From Bos javanicus (taxonomy: Eukaryota > Chordata > Mammalia > Artiodactyla > Bovidae): 64,000 bases of DNA. Under the pieces are notes generated by a model. That model had not been told where the DNA came from. It saw only the letters and a list, made by a program, of their open reading frames with translations, and searched no databases. The stretch is from contig NW_026893838.1 in the NCBI RefSeq assembly GCF_032452875.1, positions 186,001 through 250,000 of the forward strand, given 5' to 3'. The translations under genes and the position numbers were made by a program. Positions 15,306 through 23,483 of this stretch are shown here, piece after piece. How positions within the stretch are numbered: position 1 is the stretch's first letter; each line of letters opens with the position of its first letter.

Positions 15306-15545
15306 GTGCCTCTGGAGGCAATGAACATAGAGCTGAGGAGGCAGGAATCAGCAGTCAGCAGGCTATAATCATGGAACTCAACTCTGAGAAATCATGCTGC
15401 TCAGCTGGCTATCAAGTAGATGAGCTGGCAGGAATTACGCAGCACAGGTGGCAATTGTCAAGGAGGTGACAGGCAGGAATCGTGCAGCTCAGCTGGCAAT
15501 TGTCAAGCAGATGAGCAGACAGTAATCACGCAGCTCAGCAGGCCC
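15306..15545. repeat. B2 block at the edge of Domain I
   Basis: B2 preceded by an unusual insertion containing CCCCTGCAGTTTGC (15,268-15,300). No B1 partner follows; the LTR array starts 548 bp downstream. Some internal units are shifted (AATCAGCAGTCAGC; CTGGCTATCAAGTAG). Confidence 0.85.
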
Positions 15546-16093
15546 TTATCACGTGACTGAGCATGCACTATTCACGTGGCTGATCATACACTGATCCGTG
15601 ATGATCATGCACTGATCACTTGGATATCATGCACTGATCACTTGTCTATCATGCACTGATCACGTGGCTGATCATGCACTGATCACGTGGCTGATCATGC
15701 ACTGATCACGTGGTTATCATGCACTGATCACGTGGCTGACAGGCGCTGATCATGTGACTGTTCACGCACTGATCACGTGGCTATCATGCACTGATCACGT
15801 GACTGCGCATGCACTGATCACGTGGCTGTTCGGGCACTGATCACGTGTTTATCAGGCAGTGATCAGTGACTGACAGGCGCTGATCAGGGGACTGTGCACG
15901 CACTGATCAGCTGGCTGATCAGGAACTGACCACCTGACTGCGCATGCAGTGATCACGTGGCTGGTCGTTCACTGATAACGTGTTTATCATATGGTGATCA
16001 CGTGACTGAGAGGCGCTGATCACGTGACTGTGCCGTCACTGATCACGTGGCTGAGCAGGCACTGATACCGTGACTGAGCATGCACTGATCATG
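15546..16093. repeat. A-type satellite leading into the LTR array
   Basis: It starts as ordinary A units and from about 15,745 shifts to the Domain II subfamily (ATCAGGCAGTGATCAGTGAC, AGGCGCTGATCA), matching linkers 1 and 4. It ends GATCATG at the first LTR. Confidence 0.88.
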
Positions 16094-16693
16094 TGCCGGG
16101 AGCCGGGGAGGCATTCCACTCTGGACAAAGGTCATGAGGAAGGAGGCTCGGCATACGCAAATGCGGGATCGAGCCTCAGGAGTCCCCCCGGATATTCTCG
16201 AGCATCTCCCCCAAAAAAACCAGAGTCTGCCTACTGTATTGTTTTGTGCTCTCACCTCTGATTTCACTGCGGGCTGTCCCCCACCACCATCTTGCTCTCT
16301 CTGTCAAAGAGTTAACTTACAGCTCCAATTCATAAAGTTCCTTGTCATTCTTCCCTTTAACTTCCAGCTGAATCTCCATCTGGAGCGCGGAACCCACCAC
16401 GCTCACTAATTATGCCTGGGCTGCTAAGACCCACTGGAGAAGGTGTCTAGGGTGAGGCACCTTTCGCTATTCGAGAGGGCGCCTGCGGCCTACGTAAGTG
16501 GTGCAAACTTCTTGTCTTGAAGTTTGATTGGTCTTCCGTGTAAACCAAGCTACTCAGTCTCTTTTCTCCACCGAATTTTCCTACTGAGCTCTCCTCATAC
16601 TATTATTCTTGACACCTCTGATTAGCATATAAATAGTCGCCTAGGCCATCTCTCCTTCAAATACCCTGGATCAGTTGGGGCTGGTCCCCGGCA
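16094..16693 (+). mobile_element. Retroviral LTR, copy 1 (600 bp)
   Basis: It starts TGCCGGG and ends CCCGGCA, giving canonical TG...CA termini and perfect 7-bp inverted ends. The sequence has no 23-bp periodicity. An inverted CCAAT box (ATTGG) lies at 16,527-16,531 and a TATA box at 16,628-16,635. A perfect 8-bp stem (CAAACTTC/GAAGTTTG, 7-nt loop) lies at 16,504-16,526. The TATA box is only 58 bp from the LTR end, so R plus U5 would be very short. I see no AATAAA signal. The LTR is followed by GG and a primer binding site, which marks it as a 5' LTR or a strong-stop-type fragment. The tRNA-Lys primer suggests a beta-retrovirus-like (class II) endogenous element. The exact family is not identified. 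No internal viral genes and no second LTR follow. Confidence 0.9.
16628..16635 (+). promoter_or_regulatory. TATA box of LTR copy 1
   Basis: TATAAATA, preceded by an inverted CCAAT box about 100 bp upstream. Transcription would start near 16,660 and run rightward through the primer binding site into the satellite. Activity is unproven. Confidence 0.6.
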
Positions 16694-16695
16694 GG

Positions 16696-16713
16696 TGGCG
16701 ACCGAACAGGGAC
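16696..16713 (+). other. Retroviral primer binding site, copy 1 (tRNA-Lys type)
   Basis: TGGCGACCGAACAGGGAC lies two bases after the LTR end. It matches the tRNA-Lys3-type site at 17 of 18 positions, the exception being A at position 6. The same A is present in all five copies, which points to one founder. The satellite B block resumes one base after the site. Confidence 0.85.
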
Positions 16714-16714
16714 C

Positions 16715-16954
16715 TCAGGAGGCGATACTCAAAGAGCTGAGCAGACCCGAACCACGCAATCAGCAGGCAATAAGCATGGAGCTCAGCAGTGACGAATCAT
16801 GCTGCTCAACTGGCAATAATCAAGCACGTGACCAGGCAGGAATCACGCAGCTCAGCTGGCAATTGTCAAGCAGATGAGCCGACAGGAATCACGCAGCTCA
16901 GATGGCAATTGTCATGCAGATGAGCCGGCAGGAATCAAGCAGCTCAGCAGGCCC
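16715..16954. repeat. B4 block, copy 1 (10 units)
   Basis: Ten diverged 23-bp units starting TCAGGAGGCGATACTC and ending AGGCCC, followed directly by A-type TGATCACGTG. It aligns unit for unit with B3 at 42,401, so it is satellite and not viral leader. It is 46 bp (one dimer) longer than the other B4 blocks. Confidence 0.88.
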
Positions 16955-17504
16955 TGATCACGTGACTCTGCAGGCACTGATCACGTGGCTGATCATGTCC
17001 AGATCACGTGACTGAGCATGCACTGATCACGTGGCTATCATGCACTGATGACGTGACTTCGCATGCACTGATGACGTGGCTGATCAGGCACTGATCACAT
17101 GGCTCATCATGCACTGATCACGTGTTTATCAGGCAATGATCAGTGGCTGACAGGCGCTGATCATGGGACTGTGCATGCACTGATCACGTGGCTATCATGC
17201 ACTGATCACGTGACTGCGCATGCACTGATGACGTGGCTGTTCGGGCACTGATCACGTGTTTATCAGGCAGTGATCAGTGACTGACAGGCGCTGATCAGGG
17301 GACTGTGCACGCACTGATCAGCTGGCTGATCAGGAACTGACCACCTGACCGCTCATGCAGTGATCACGTGGCTGGTCGTTCACTGATCACGTGTTTATCA
17401 TACGGTGATCACGTGACTGAGAGGCGCTGATCACGTGACTGTGCCATCAGTGATCACGTGGCTGAGCAGGCACTGATACCGTGACTGAGCATGCACTGAT
17501 CATG
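16955..17504. repeat. Domain II linker satellite 1
   Basis: About 550 bp of A-type units of the Domain II subfamily, with frequent CAGGCACTGATC and TGTTTATCAGGCA variants. It ends in GATCATG abutting LTR copy 2. Confidence 0.88.
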
Positions 17505-18105
17505 TGCCGGGAGCCGGGGAGGCATTCCACTCTGGACAAAGGTCATGAGGAAGGAGGCTCGGCATACGCAAATGCGGGATCGAGCCTCAGGAGTCCACCC
17601 GGATATTCTCCAGCATCTCCCCCCAAAAAAACCAGAGTCTGCCTGCTGTATTGCTTTGTGCTCTCACCTCTGATTTCACTGGGGGCAGTCCCCCAACACC
17701 ATCTCGCTCTCTCTGTCAAAGAGTTAACTCACAGCTCCAATTCATAAAGTTCCTTGTCATTCTTCCCTTTAACTTCCAGCTGAATCTCCATCTGGAGCGC
17801 GGAACCCACGACGCTTACTAATTACGCCTGGGCTGCTAAGACCCACACGAGAAGGTGTCTAGGGTGAGGCACCTTTCGCTATTCGAGAGGGCGCCTGCGG
17901 CCTACGTAAGTGGTGCAAATTTCTTGTCTTGAAGTTTGATTGGTCTTCCGTGTAAACCAAGCTACTCAGTCTCTTTTCTCCACCGAATTTTCCTACTGAG
18001 CTCTCCTCATACTATTATTCTTGACATCTCTGATTAGCATATAAATAGTCGCCTAGGCCATCTCTCCTTTGAATACCCTGGATCAGTTGGGGCTGGTCCC
18101 TGGCA
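17505..18105 (+). mobile_element. Retroviral LTR, copy 2 (601 bp)
   Basis: Same element as copy 1. The 3' terminus reads CCCTGGCA where other copies have CCCCGGCA, which breaks one base of the terminal inverted repeat. The 8-bp stem also carries a C-to-T mismatch (CAAATTTC). It shares TGAATCTCC and CCGTGTAAACC with copy 1, but has T at the GACAYCTC site (18,027) and at the GCTYACT site (17,816). TATA and primer binding site are intact. No viral genes follow. Confidence 0.9.
18040..18047 (+). promoter_or_regulatory. TATA box of LTR copy 2
   Basis: TATAAATA in the same context (AGCATATAAATAGTCGCC) as in copy 1, reading rightward into the satellite. Confidence 0.6.
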
Positions 18106-18107
18106 GG

Positions 18108-18125
18108 TGGCGACCGAACAGGGAC
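18108..18125 (+). other. Primer binding site, copy 2
   Basis: TGGCGACCGAACAGGGAC, two bases after the LTR end, identical to copy 1. Confidence 0.85.
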
Positions 18126-18126
18126 C

Positions 18127-18320
18127 TCAGGAGGCGATACTCAAAGAGCTGAGCAGACACGAACCACGCAATCAGCAGGCAATAAGCATGGAGCTCAGCA
18201 GTGACGAATCATGCTGCTCAACTGGCAATAATCAAGCACGTGAGCAGGCAGGAATCACGCAGTTCAGCTGGCAATTGTCATGCAGATGAGCCGGCAGGAA
18301 TCAAGCAGCTCAGCAGGCCC
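18127..18320. repeat. B4 block, copy 2 (8 units)
   Basis: Eight 23-bp units, 46 bp shorter than copy 1. It lacks one GGCAATTGTC/GGCAGGAATC dimer and ends AGGCCC. Confidence 0.87.
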
Positions 18321-18735
18321 TGATCACGTGACTCTGCAGGCACTGATCACGTGGCTGATCAAGTACAGATCACGTGACTGAGCATGCACTGATCACGTGG
18401 CTATCATGCACTGATGACGTGACTGCGCATGCACTGATGACGTGGCTGATCGGCACTGATCACATGGCTCATCATGCACTGATCACGTGTTTATCAGGCA
18501 ATGATCAGTGACTGACAGGCGCTGATCATGGGACTGTGCACGCACTGATCACGTGGCTGATCATGCACTGATCACGTGACTGCGCATGCACTGATGACGT
18601 GGCTGTTCGGGCACTGATCACGTGTTTATCAGGCAGTGATCAGTGACTGACAGGCGCTGATCATGGGACTGTGCACGTCACTGATCACATGGCTGATCAT
18701 GCACTGACAACGAGACTGAAAATGCACTGATCATG
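18321..18735. repeat. Domain II linker satellite 2
   Basis: A-type units of the Domain II subfamily. The unit just before the LTR (GACAACGAGACTGAAAATGC) differs from the other linkers, which have a TGATACCGTG- or TGATATCGTG-type unit there. Confidence 0.87.
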
Positions 18736-19335
18736 TGCCGGGAGCCGGGGAGGCATTCCACTCTGGACAAGGTCATGAGGAAGGAGGCTCGGCATACGCA
18801 AATGCGGGATCGAGCCTCAGGAGTCCACCCGGATATTCTCCAGCATCTCCCCCCAAAAAAACCAGAGTCTGCCTACTGTATTGCTTTGTGCTCTCACCTC
18901 TGATTTCACTGGGGGCTGTCCCCCACCACCATCTCACTCTCTCTGTCAAAGAGTTAACTTACAGCTCCAATTCATAAAGTTCCTTGTCATTCTTCCCTTT
19001 AACTTCCAGCTGAGTCTCCATCTGGAGCGCGGAACACACCACGCTCACTAATTATGCCTGGGCTGCTAAGACCCACTCGAGAAGGTGTCTAGGGTGAGGC
19101 ACCTTTCGCTATTCGAGAGGGCGCCTGCGGCCTACGTAAGTGGTGCAAACTTCTTGTCTTGAAGTTTGATTGGTCTTCCGCGTAAACCAAGCTACTCAGT
19201 CTCTTTTCTCCACCGAATTTTCCTACTGAGCTCTCCTCATACTATTATTCTTGACACCTCTGATTAGCATATAAATAGTCGCCTAGGCCATGTCTCCTTC
19301 GAATACCCTGGATCAGTTGGGGCTGGTCCCCGGCA
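18736..19335 (+). mobile_element. Retroviral LTR, copy 3 (600 bp)
   Basis: TG...CA with TGCCGGG/CCCGGCA ends. It has the derived TGAGTCTCC and CCGCGTAAACC states shared with copies 4 and 5, and C at both the GACAYCTC (19,257) and GCTYACT (19,046) sites. TATA, hairpin and primer binding site are intact. Confidence 0.9.
19270..19277 (+). promoter_or_regulatory. TATA box of LTR copy 3
   Basis: TATAAATA, same context and orientation as in copy 1. Confidence 0.6.
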
Positions 19336-19337
19336 GG

Positions 19338-19355
19338 TGGCGACCGAACAGGGAC
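19338..19355 (+). other. Primer binding site, copy 3
   Basis: TGGCGACCGAACAGGGAC, identical to the other copies. Confidence 0.85.
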
Positions 19356-19356
19356 C

Positions 19357-19550
19357 TCAGGAGGCGATACTCAAAGAGCTGTGCAGACCCGAACCACGCA
19401 ATCAGCAGGCAATAAGCATGGAGCTCAGCAGTGACGAATCATGCTGCTCAACTGGCAATAATCAAGCACGTGAGCAGGCAGGAATCACGCAGCTCAGCTG
19501 GCAATTGTCAAGCAGATGAGCCGGCAGGAATCACGCAGCTCAGCAGGCCC
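19357..19550. repeat. B4 block, copy 3 (8 units)
   Basis: Eight 23-bp units from TCAGGAGGCGATAC to AGGCCC, same length as copy 2. Confidence 0.87.
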
Positions 19551-19943
19551 TGATCACGTGACTCTGCAGGCACTGATCACGTGGCTGATCAAGTACAGAT
19601 CACGTGACTGAGCATGCAATGATCAGGTGGCTATCATGCACTGATGACGTGACTGCGCATGCACTGATGACATGGCTGTTCGGGCACTGATCACGTGTTT
19701 ATCAGGCAGTGATCAGTGACTGACAGGCGCTGATCAGGGGACTGTGCACGCACTAATCAGGTGGCTGATCAGGAAATGAGCACCTGACCGCGCATGCACT
19801 GATGACGTGGCTGGTCGTTCACTGATCACGTGATTATCATACGGTGATTACGTGACTGAGAGGCGCTGATCACGTGACTGTGCCGTCAGTGATCACGTGG
19901 CTGAGCAGGCAGTGATATCGTGACTGAGCATGCACTGATCATG
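19551..19943. repeat. Domain II linker satellite 3
   Basis: The shortest linker (393 bp) of Domain II A-type units. It lacks one group of units present in linkers 1 and 4. Confidence 0.87.
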
Positions 19944-20544
19944 TGCCGGGAGCCGGGGAGGCATTCCACTCTGGACAAAGGTCATGAGGAAGGAGGCTCG
20001 GCATATCAAATGCGGGATCGAGCCTCAGGAGTCCACCCGGATATTCTCGAGCATCTCTCCCCCAAAAAAACCAGAGTCTGCCTACTGTATTGCTTTGTGC
20101 TCTCACCTCTGATTTCACTGGGGGCTGTCCCCCACCACCATCTCGCTCTCTCTGTCAAAGAGTTAACTTACAGCTCCAATTCATAAAGTTCCTTGTCATT
20201 CTTCCCTTTAACTTCCAGCTGAGTCTCCATCTGGAGCGCGGAACCCACCACGCTCACTAATTATGCCTGGGCTGCTAAGACCCACTCGAGAAGGTGTCTA
20301 GGGTGAGGCACCTTTCGCTATTCGAGAGGGCGCCTGCGGCCTACGTAAGTGGTGCAAACTTCTTGTCTTGAAGTTTGATTGGTCTTCCGCGTAAACCAAG
20401 CTACTCAGTCTCTTTTCTCCACCGAATTTTCCTACTGAGCTCTCCTCATACTATTATTCTTGACATCTCTGATTAGCATATAAATAGTCGCCTAGGCCAT
20501 CTCTCCTTCGAATACCCTGGATCAGTTGGGGCTGGTCCCCGGCA
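19944..20544 (+). mobile_element. Retroviral LTR, copy 4 (601 bp)
   Basis: Full-length element with TG...CA ends. Small indels distinguish it: GGCATATCAAATGC where others read GGCATACGCAAATGC, and an extra TC before the C5A7 run near 20,057. It has T at GACAYCTC (20,466) and C at GCTYACT (20,255). TATA and primer binding site are intact. Confidence 0.9.
20479..20486 (+). promoter_or_regulatory. TATA box of LTR copy 4
   Basis: TATAAATA, same context and orientation as in copy 1. Confidence 0.6.
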
Positions 20545-20546
20545 GG

Positions 20547-20564
20547 TGGCGACCGAACAGGGAC
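20547..20564 (+). other. Primer binding site, copy 4
   Basis: TGGCGACCGAACAGGGAC, identical to the other copies. Confidence 0.85.
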
Positions 20565-20565
20565 C

Positions 20566-20759
20566 TCAGGAGGCGATACTCAAAGAGCTGAGCAGACACG
20601 AACCACGCAATCAGCAGGCAATAAGCATGGAGCTCAGCAGTGACGAATCATGCTGCTCAACTGGCAATAATCAAGCACGTGACCAGGCAGGAATCACGCA
20701 GCTCAGCTGGCAATTGTCAAGCAGATGAGCCGGCAGGAATCACGCAGCTCAGCAGGCCC
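20566..20759. repeat. B4 block, copy 4 (8 units)
   Basis: Eight 23-bp units, ending AGGCCC before A-type satellite. Confidence 0.87.
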
Positions 20760-21286
20760 TGATCACGTGACTCTGCAGGCACTGATCGCGTGGCTGATCA
20801 AGTACAGATCACGTGACTGAGCATGCACTGATCACGTGGCTATCATGCACTGATGACGTGGCTGATCAGGCACTGATCACATGGCTCATCATGCACTGAT
20901 CACTTGTTTATCAGGCAATGATCAGTGACAGACAGGCACTGATCATGGGACTGTGCACGCACTGATCACGTGGCTATCATGCACTGATCACGTGACTGAG
21001 CATGCACTGATGACGTGGCTGTTCGGGCACTGATCACGTGTTTATCAGGCAGTGATCAGTGACTGACAGGCGCTGATCAGGGGACTGTGCACGCACTGAT
21101 CAGGTGGCTGATCAGGAACTGACCACCTGACCGGGCATGCAGTGATCACGTGGCTGGTCGTTCACTGATCACGTGTTTATCATACGGTGATCACGTGACT
21201 GAGAGGCGCTGATCACGTGACTGTGCCGTCAGTGATCACGTGGCTGAGCAGGCACTGATATCGTGACTGAGCATGCACTGATCATG
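20760..21286. repeat. Domain II linker satellite 4
   Basis: 527 bp of Domain II A-type units leading into LTR copy 5. Close in order and sequence to linker 1. Confidence 0.87.
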
Positions 21287-21885
21287 TGCCGGGAGCCGGG
21301 GAGGCATTCCACTCTGGACAAAGGTCATGAGGAAGGAGGCTCGGCATACGCAAATGCGGGATCGAGCCTCAGGAGTCCACCCGGATATTCTCGAGCATCT
21401 CCCCCCAAAAAACCAGAGTCTGCCTACTGTATTGCTTTGTGCTCTCACCTCTGATTTCACTGGGGGCTGTCCCCTACCACCATCTCGCTCTCTCTGTCAA
21501 AGAGTTAACTTACAGCTCCAATTCATAAAGTTCCTTGTCATTCTTCCCTTTAACTTCCAGCTGAGTCTCCATCTGGAGCGCGGAACCCACCACGCTTACT
21601 AATTATGCCTGGGCTGCCAAGACCCACTCGAGAAGGTGTCTAGGGTGAGGCACCTTTCGCTATTCAAGAGGGGGCCTGCGGCCTACGTAAGTGGTGCAAA
21701 CTTCTTGTCTTGAAGTTTGATTGGTCTTCCGCGTAAACCAAGCTACTCAGTCACTTTTTCCACCGAATTTTCCTACTGAGCTCTCCTCATACTATTATTC
21801 TTGACACCTCTGATTAGCATATAAATAGTCGCCTAGGCCATCTCTCCTTCGAATACCCTGGATCAGTTGGGGCTGGTCCCCGGCA
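21287..21885 (+). mobile_element. Retroviral LTR, copy 5 (599 bp)
   Basis: Last LTR of the array. It has A6 in place of A7 after the C run, CACTTTTTCC where others have CTCTTTTCTCC, and AAGAGGGGGCC where others have GAGAGGGCGCC. It has C at GACAYCTC (21,807) and T at GCTYACT (21,597). Ends, TATA and primer binding site are intact. Confidence 0.9.
21820..21827 (+). promoter_or_regulatory. TATA box of LTR copy 5
   Basis: TATAAATA, same context and orientation as in copy 1. Downstream lies Domain III satellite. Confidence 0.6.
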
Positions 21886-21887
21886 GG

Positions 21888-21905
21888 TGGCGACCGAACA
21901 GGGAC
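21888..21905 (+). other. Primer binding site, copy 5
   Basis: TGGCGACCGAACAGGGAC, identical to the other copies. Confidence 0.85.
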
Positions 21906-21906
21906 C

Positions 21907-22099
21907 TCAGGAGGCAATACTCAAAGAGCTGAGCAGACACGAACCACGCAATCAGCAGGTAATAAGCATGGAGCTCAGCAGTGACGAATCATGCTGCTCA
22001 ACTGGCAATAATCAAGCATGTGACCAGGCAGGAATCACGCGCTCATCTGGCAATTGTCAAGCAGATGAGCCGGCAGGAATCACGCAGCTCAGCAGGCCC
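21907..22099. repeat. B4 block, copy 5 (8 units, one base short)
   Basis: Eight units with a 1-bp loss around 22,040 (CACGCGCTCATC). It has GGCAATAC in the first unit where the other B4 copies have GGCGATAC, so it is closer to non-LTR B blocks. It ends AGGCCC at the right edge of Domain II. Confidence 0.85.
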
Positions 22100-22357
22100 T
22101 GATCACGTGACTGAGCATGCACTGTACACGTGGCTGATCATACACTTATCACGTGATTTATTATGCACTGATAACTTGGATATCATGCACTGATCACGTG
22201 GCTGATCATGCAATGATCACGCAGCTACCATGTACTGGTCACATGACTGATCATGCACTGATCACATAATTGATCATGCTCTGATCACCTGGCTTATCAT
22301 GCATTGATCATGTGACTGATCATGTGCTGATCATGTTTGGTGTCACACACTGATCAT

Positions 22358-22597
22358 GTGCATCTGCAGGCAATGAACAAAGAGCTGAGTAGACAGGAAT
22401 CAGTCAGCAGGCTATAATTATGGAACTCAGCTTTGAGAAATCATGCTGCTCAGCTGGCAATAATCAAGTAGATGAGCAGGCAGGAATTACGCAGCACAGG
22501 TGGCAATTGTCAAGGAGATGACAGGCAGGAATCGTACAGCTCAGCTGGCAAATTTCAAGCAGATGAGCAGACAGTAATCACGCAGCTCAGCAGGCCC
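22358..22597. repeat. B2 block (240 bp)
   Basis: B2 variant GTGCATCTGCAGGCAATGAA, with a PstI site, shared only with the block at 29,168. Confidence 0.87.
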
Positions 22598-23239
22598 TTA
22601 TCACGTGACTGAGCATGCACTGTTCACGTGGCTGATCACACACCGATCACGTGACTGATCATGCACTGATCACGTGGCTATCATGCACTGATCACGTGAC
22701 TGGTCATGCACTGATCACGCGGCTACCATGCACTGGTCACGTGACTGATCATGCACTGATGACGTGGCTGATCATGCACTGATCACGTGGCTGATCATGC
22801 ACTGATCACGTGGCTGATCATGCACTGATCACGTGGCTGATCATGCACTGATCACGTGGCTATCATGCACTTCTCACGTGGCTGATCATGCACTGATCAT
22901 GTAGCTACCATGTACCGGTCACGTGACTGATCATACACCCATCAGGTGACTGATCATGCACTGATCACGTGGCTATCATGCACTGACCACGAGACTGAAA
23001 ATGCACTGATAACGTCTAATCATGCACTGATCACATGACTGCCCATGCACTGATCATGTGGATGATCATACACTAATCATGTGACAGATCATGCACTGAT
23101 CACGTGGCTGATCATGCACTGATACCGTGACTGAGCATGGACTGATCACATGACTATCATGTAGTGATCACGTGACTTAATGGCGCTGATCATGTGACTG
23201 ATCATGCGCTGATCATGTTTGCTATCATACACTGATCAT

Positions 23240-23483
23240 TTGCCTCTGGAGGCAATAAACAAAGAGCTGAGTAGGCACGAATCAAACAGTCAGCAGGCAA
23301 GAATCATGGAACTCAGCTGTGAGGAGTCATGCTGCTCAGCTGGCAATAATCAAGCAGCTGAGCAGGCAGGAATTACGCAGCACAGCTGACAATTGTCAAG
23401 CAGATGACAGGCAGGAATCATGCAGCTCAGCTGGCAATTTTCAAGCAGATGAGCAGACAGTAATCACGCAGCTCAGCAGGCCC
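23240..23483. repeat. B1 block (244 bp)
   Basis: B1 with TTGCCTCTGG in place of GTGCCTCTGG, shared with the block at 30,030. Confidence 0.86.

Larger units (their letters stand above)
1..16093. repeat. Domain I: 23-bp satellite with ~3.24-kb higher-order repeat
   Basis: Nearly every 22-23 bp shows the 12-mer GATCACGTGACT (or GATCACGTGGCT) followed by the 11-mer GATCATGCACT (or the 10-mer lacking its first G). The 12- and 11-mers are themselves similar, so the 23-mer looks like a diverged dimer. Superimposed is a unit of about 3.24 kb, seen as B1 blocks starting at 2,461, 5,612, 8,854 and 12,094 and B2 blocks at 3,417, 6,568, 9,810 and 13,049. The B1-to-B2 spacer is constant at 711-712 bp. 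The family assignment to the bovine 1.706 g/ml satellite (satellite III) is from memory of its 12+11-bp prototype. No gene is visible in this domain. Confidence 0.93.
16094..22099 (+). repeat. Domain II: LTR-containing satellite higher-order repeat, five copies
   Basis: Five tandem units start at 16,094, 17,505, 18,736, 19,944 and 21,287 (lengths 1,411, 1,231, 1,208 and 1,343 bp, then a last partial unit). Each is a ~600-bp LTR, GG, an 18-nt primer binding site, a B4 block and a linker of A-type units. The linker units form a recognisable subfamily: CAGGCACTGATC replaces CATGCACTGATC, and runs of the type CGTGTTTATCAGGCAGTG recur. All units face the same way. The LTR has therefore been amplified as part of the satellite, not inserted five separate times. 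Confidence 0.93.

Noticed and set aside
16715..16954. B4 block as retroviral leader or gag sequence
   Set aside because: It divides into 23-bp units and aligns with B1-B3 blocks that lie far from any LTR.
16043..21602. Open frames of 63-91 codons on both strands inside the LTRs
   Set aside because: Frames start in the flanking satellite and shift between copies through C-run and A-run length changes and small indels. No viral U3 protein is recognisable.
16094..22099. Complete provirus or paired LTRs
   Set aside because: Distances between LTRs are filled only by satellite. No gag, pol, env or polypurine tract is visible, and all LTRs have a primer binding site on the right.
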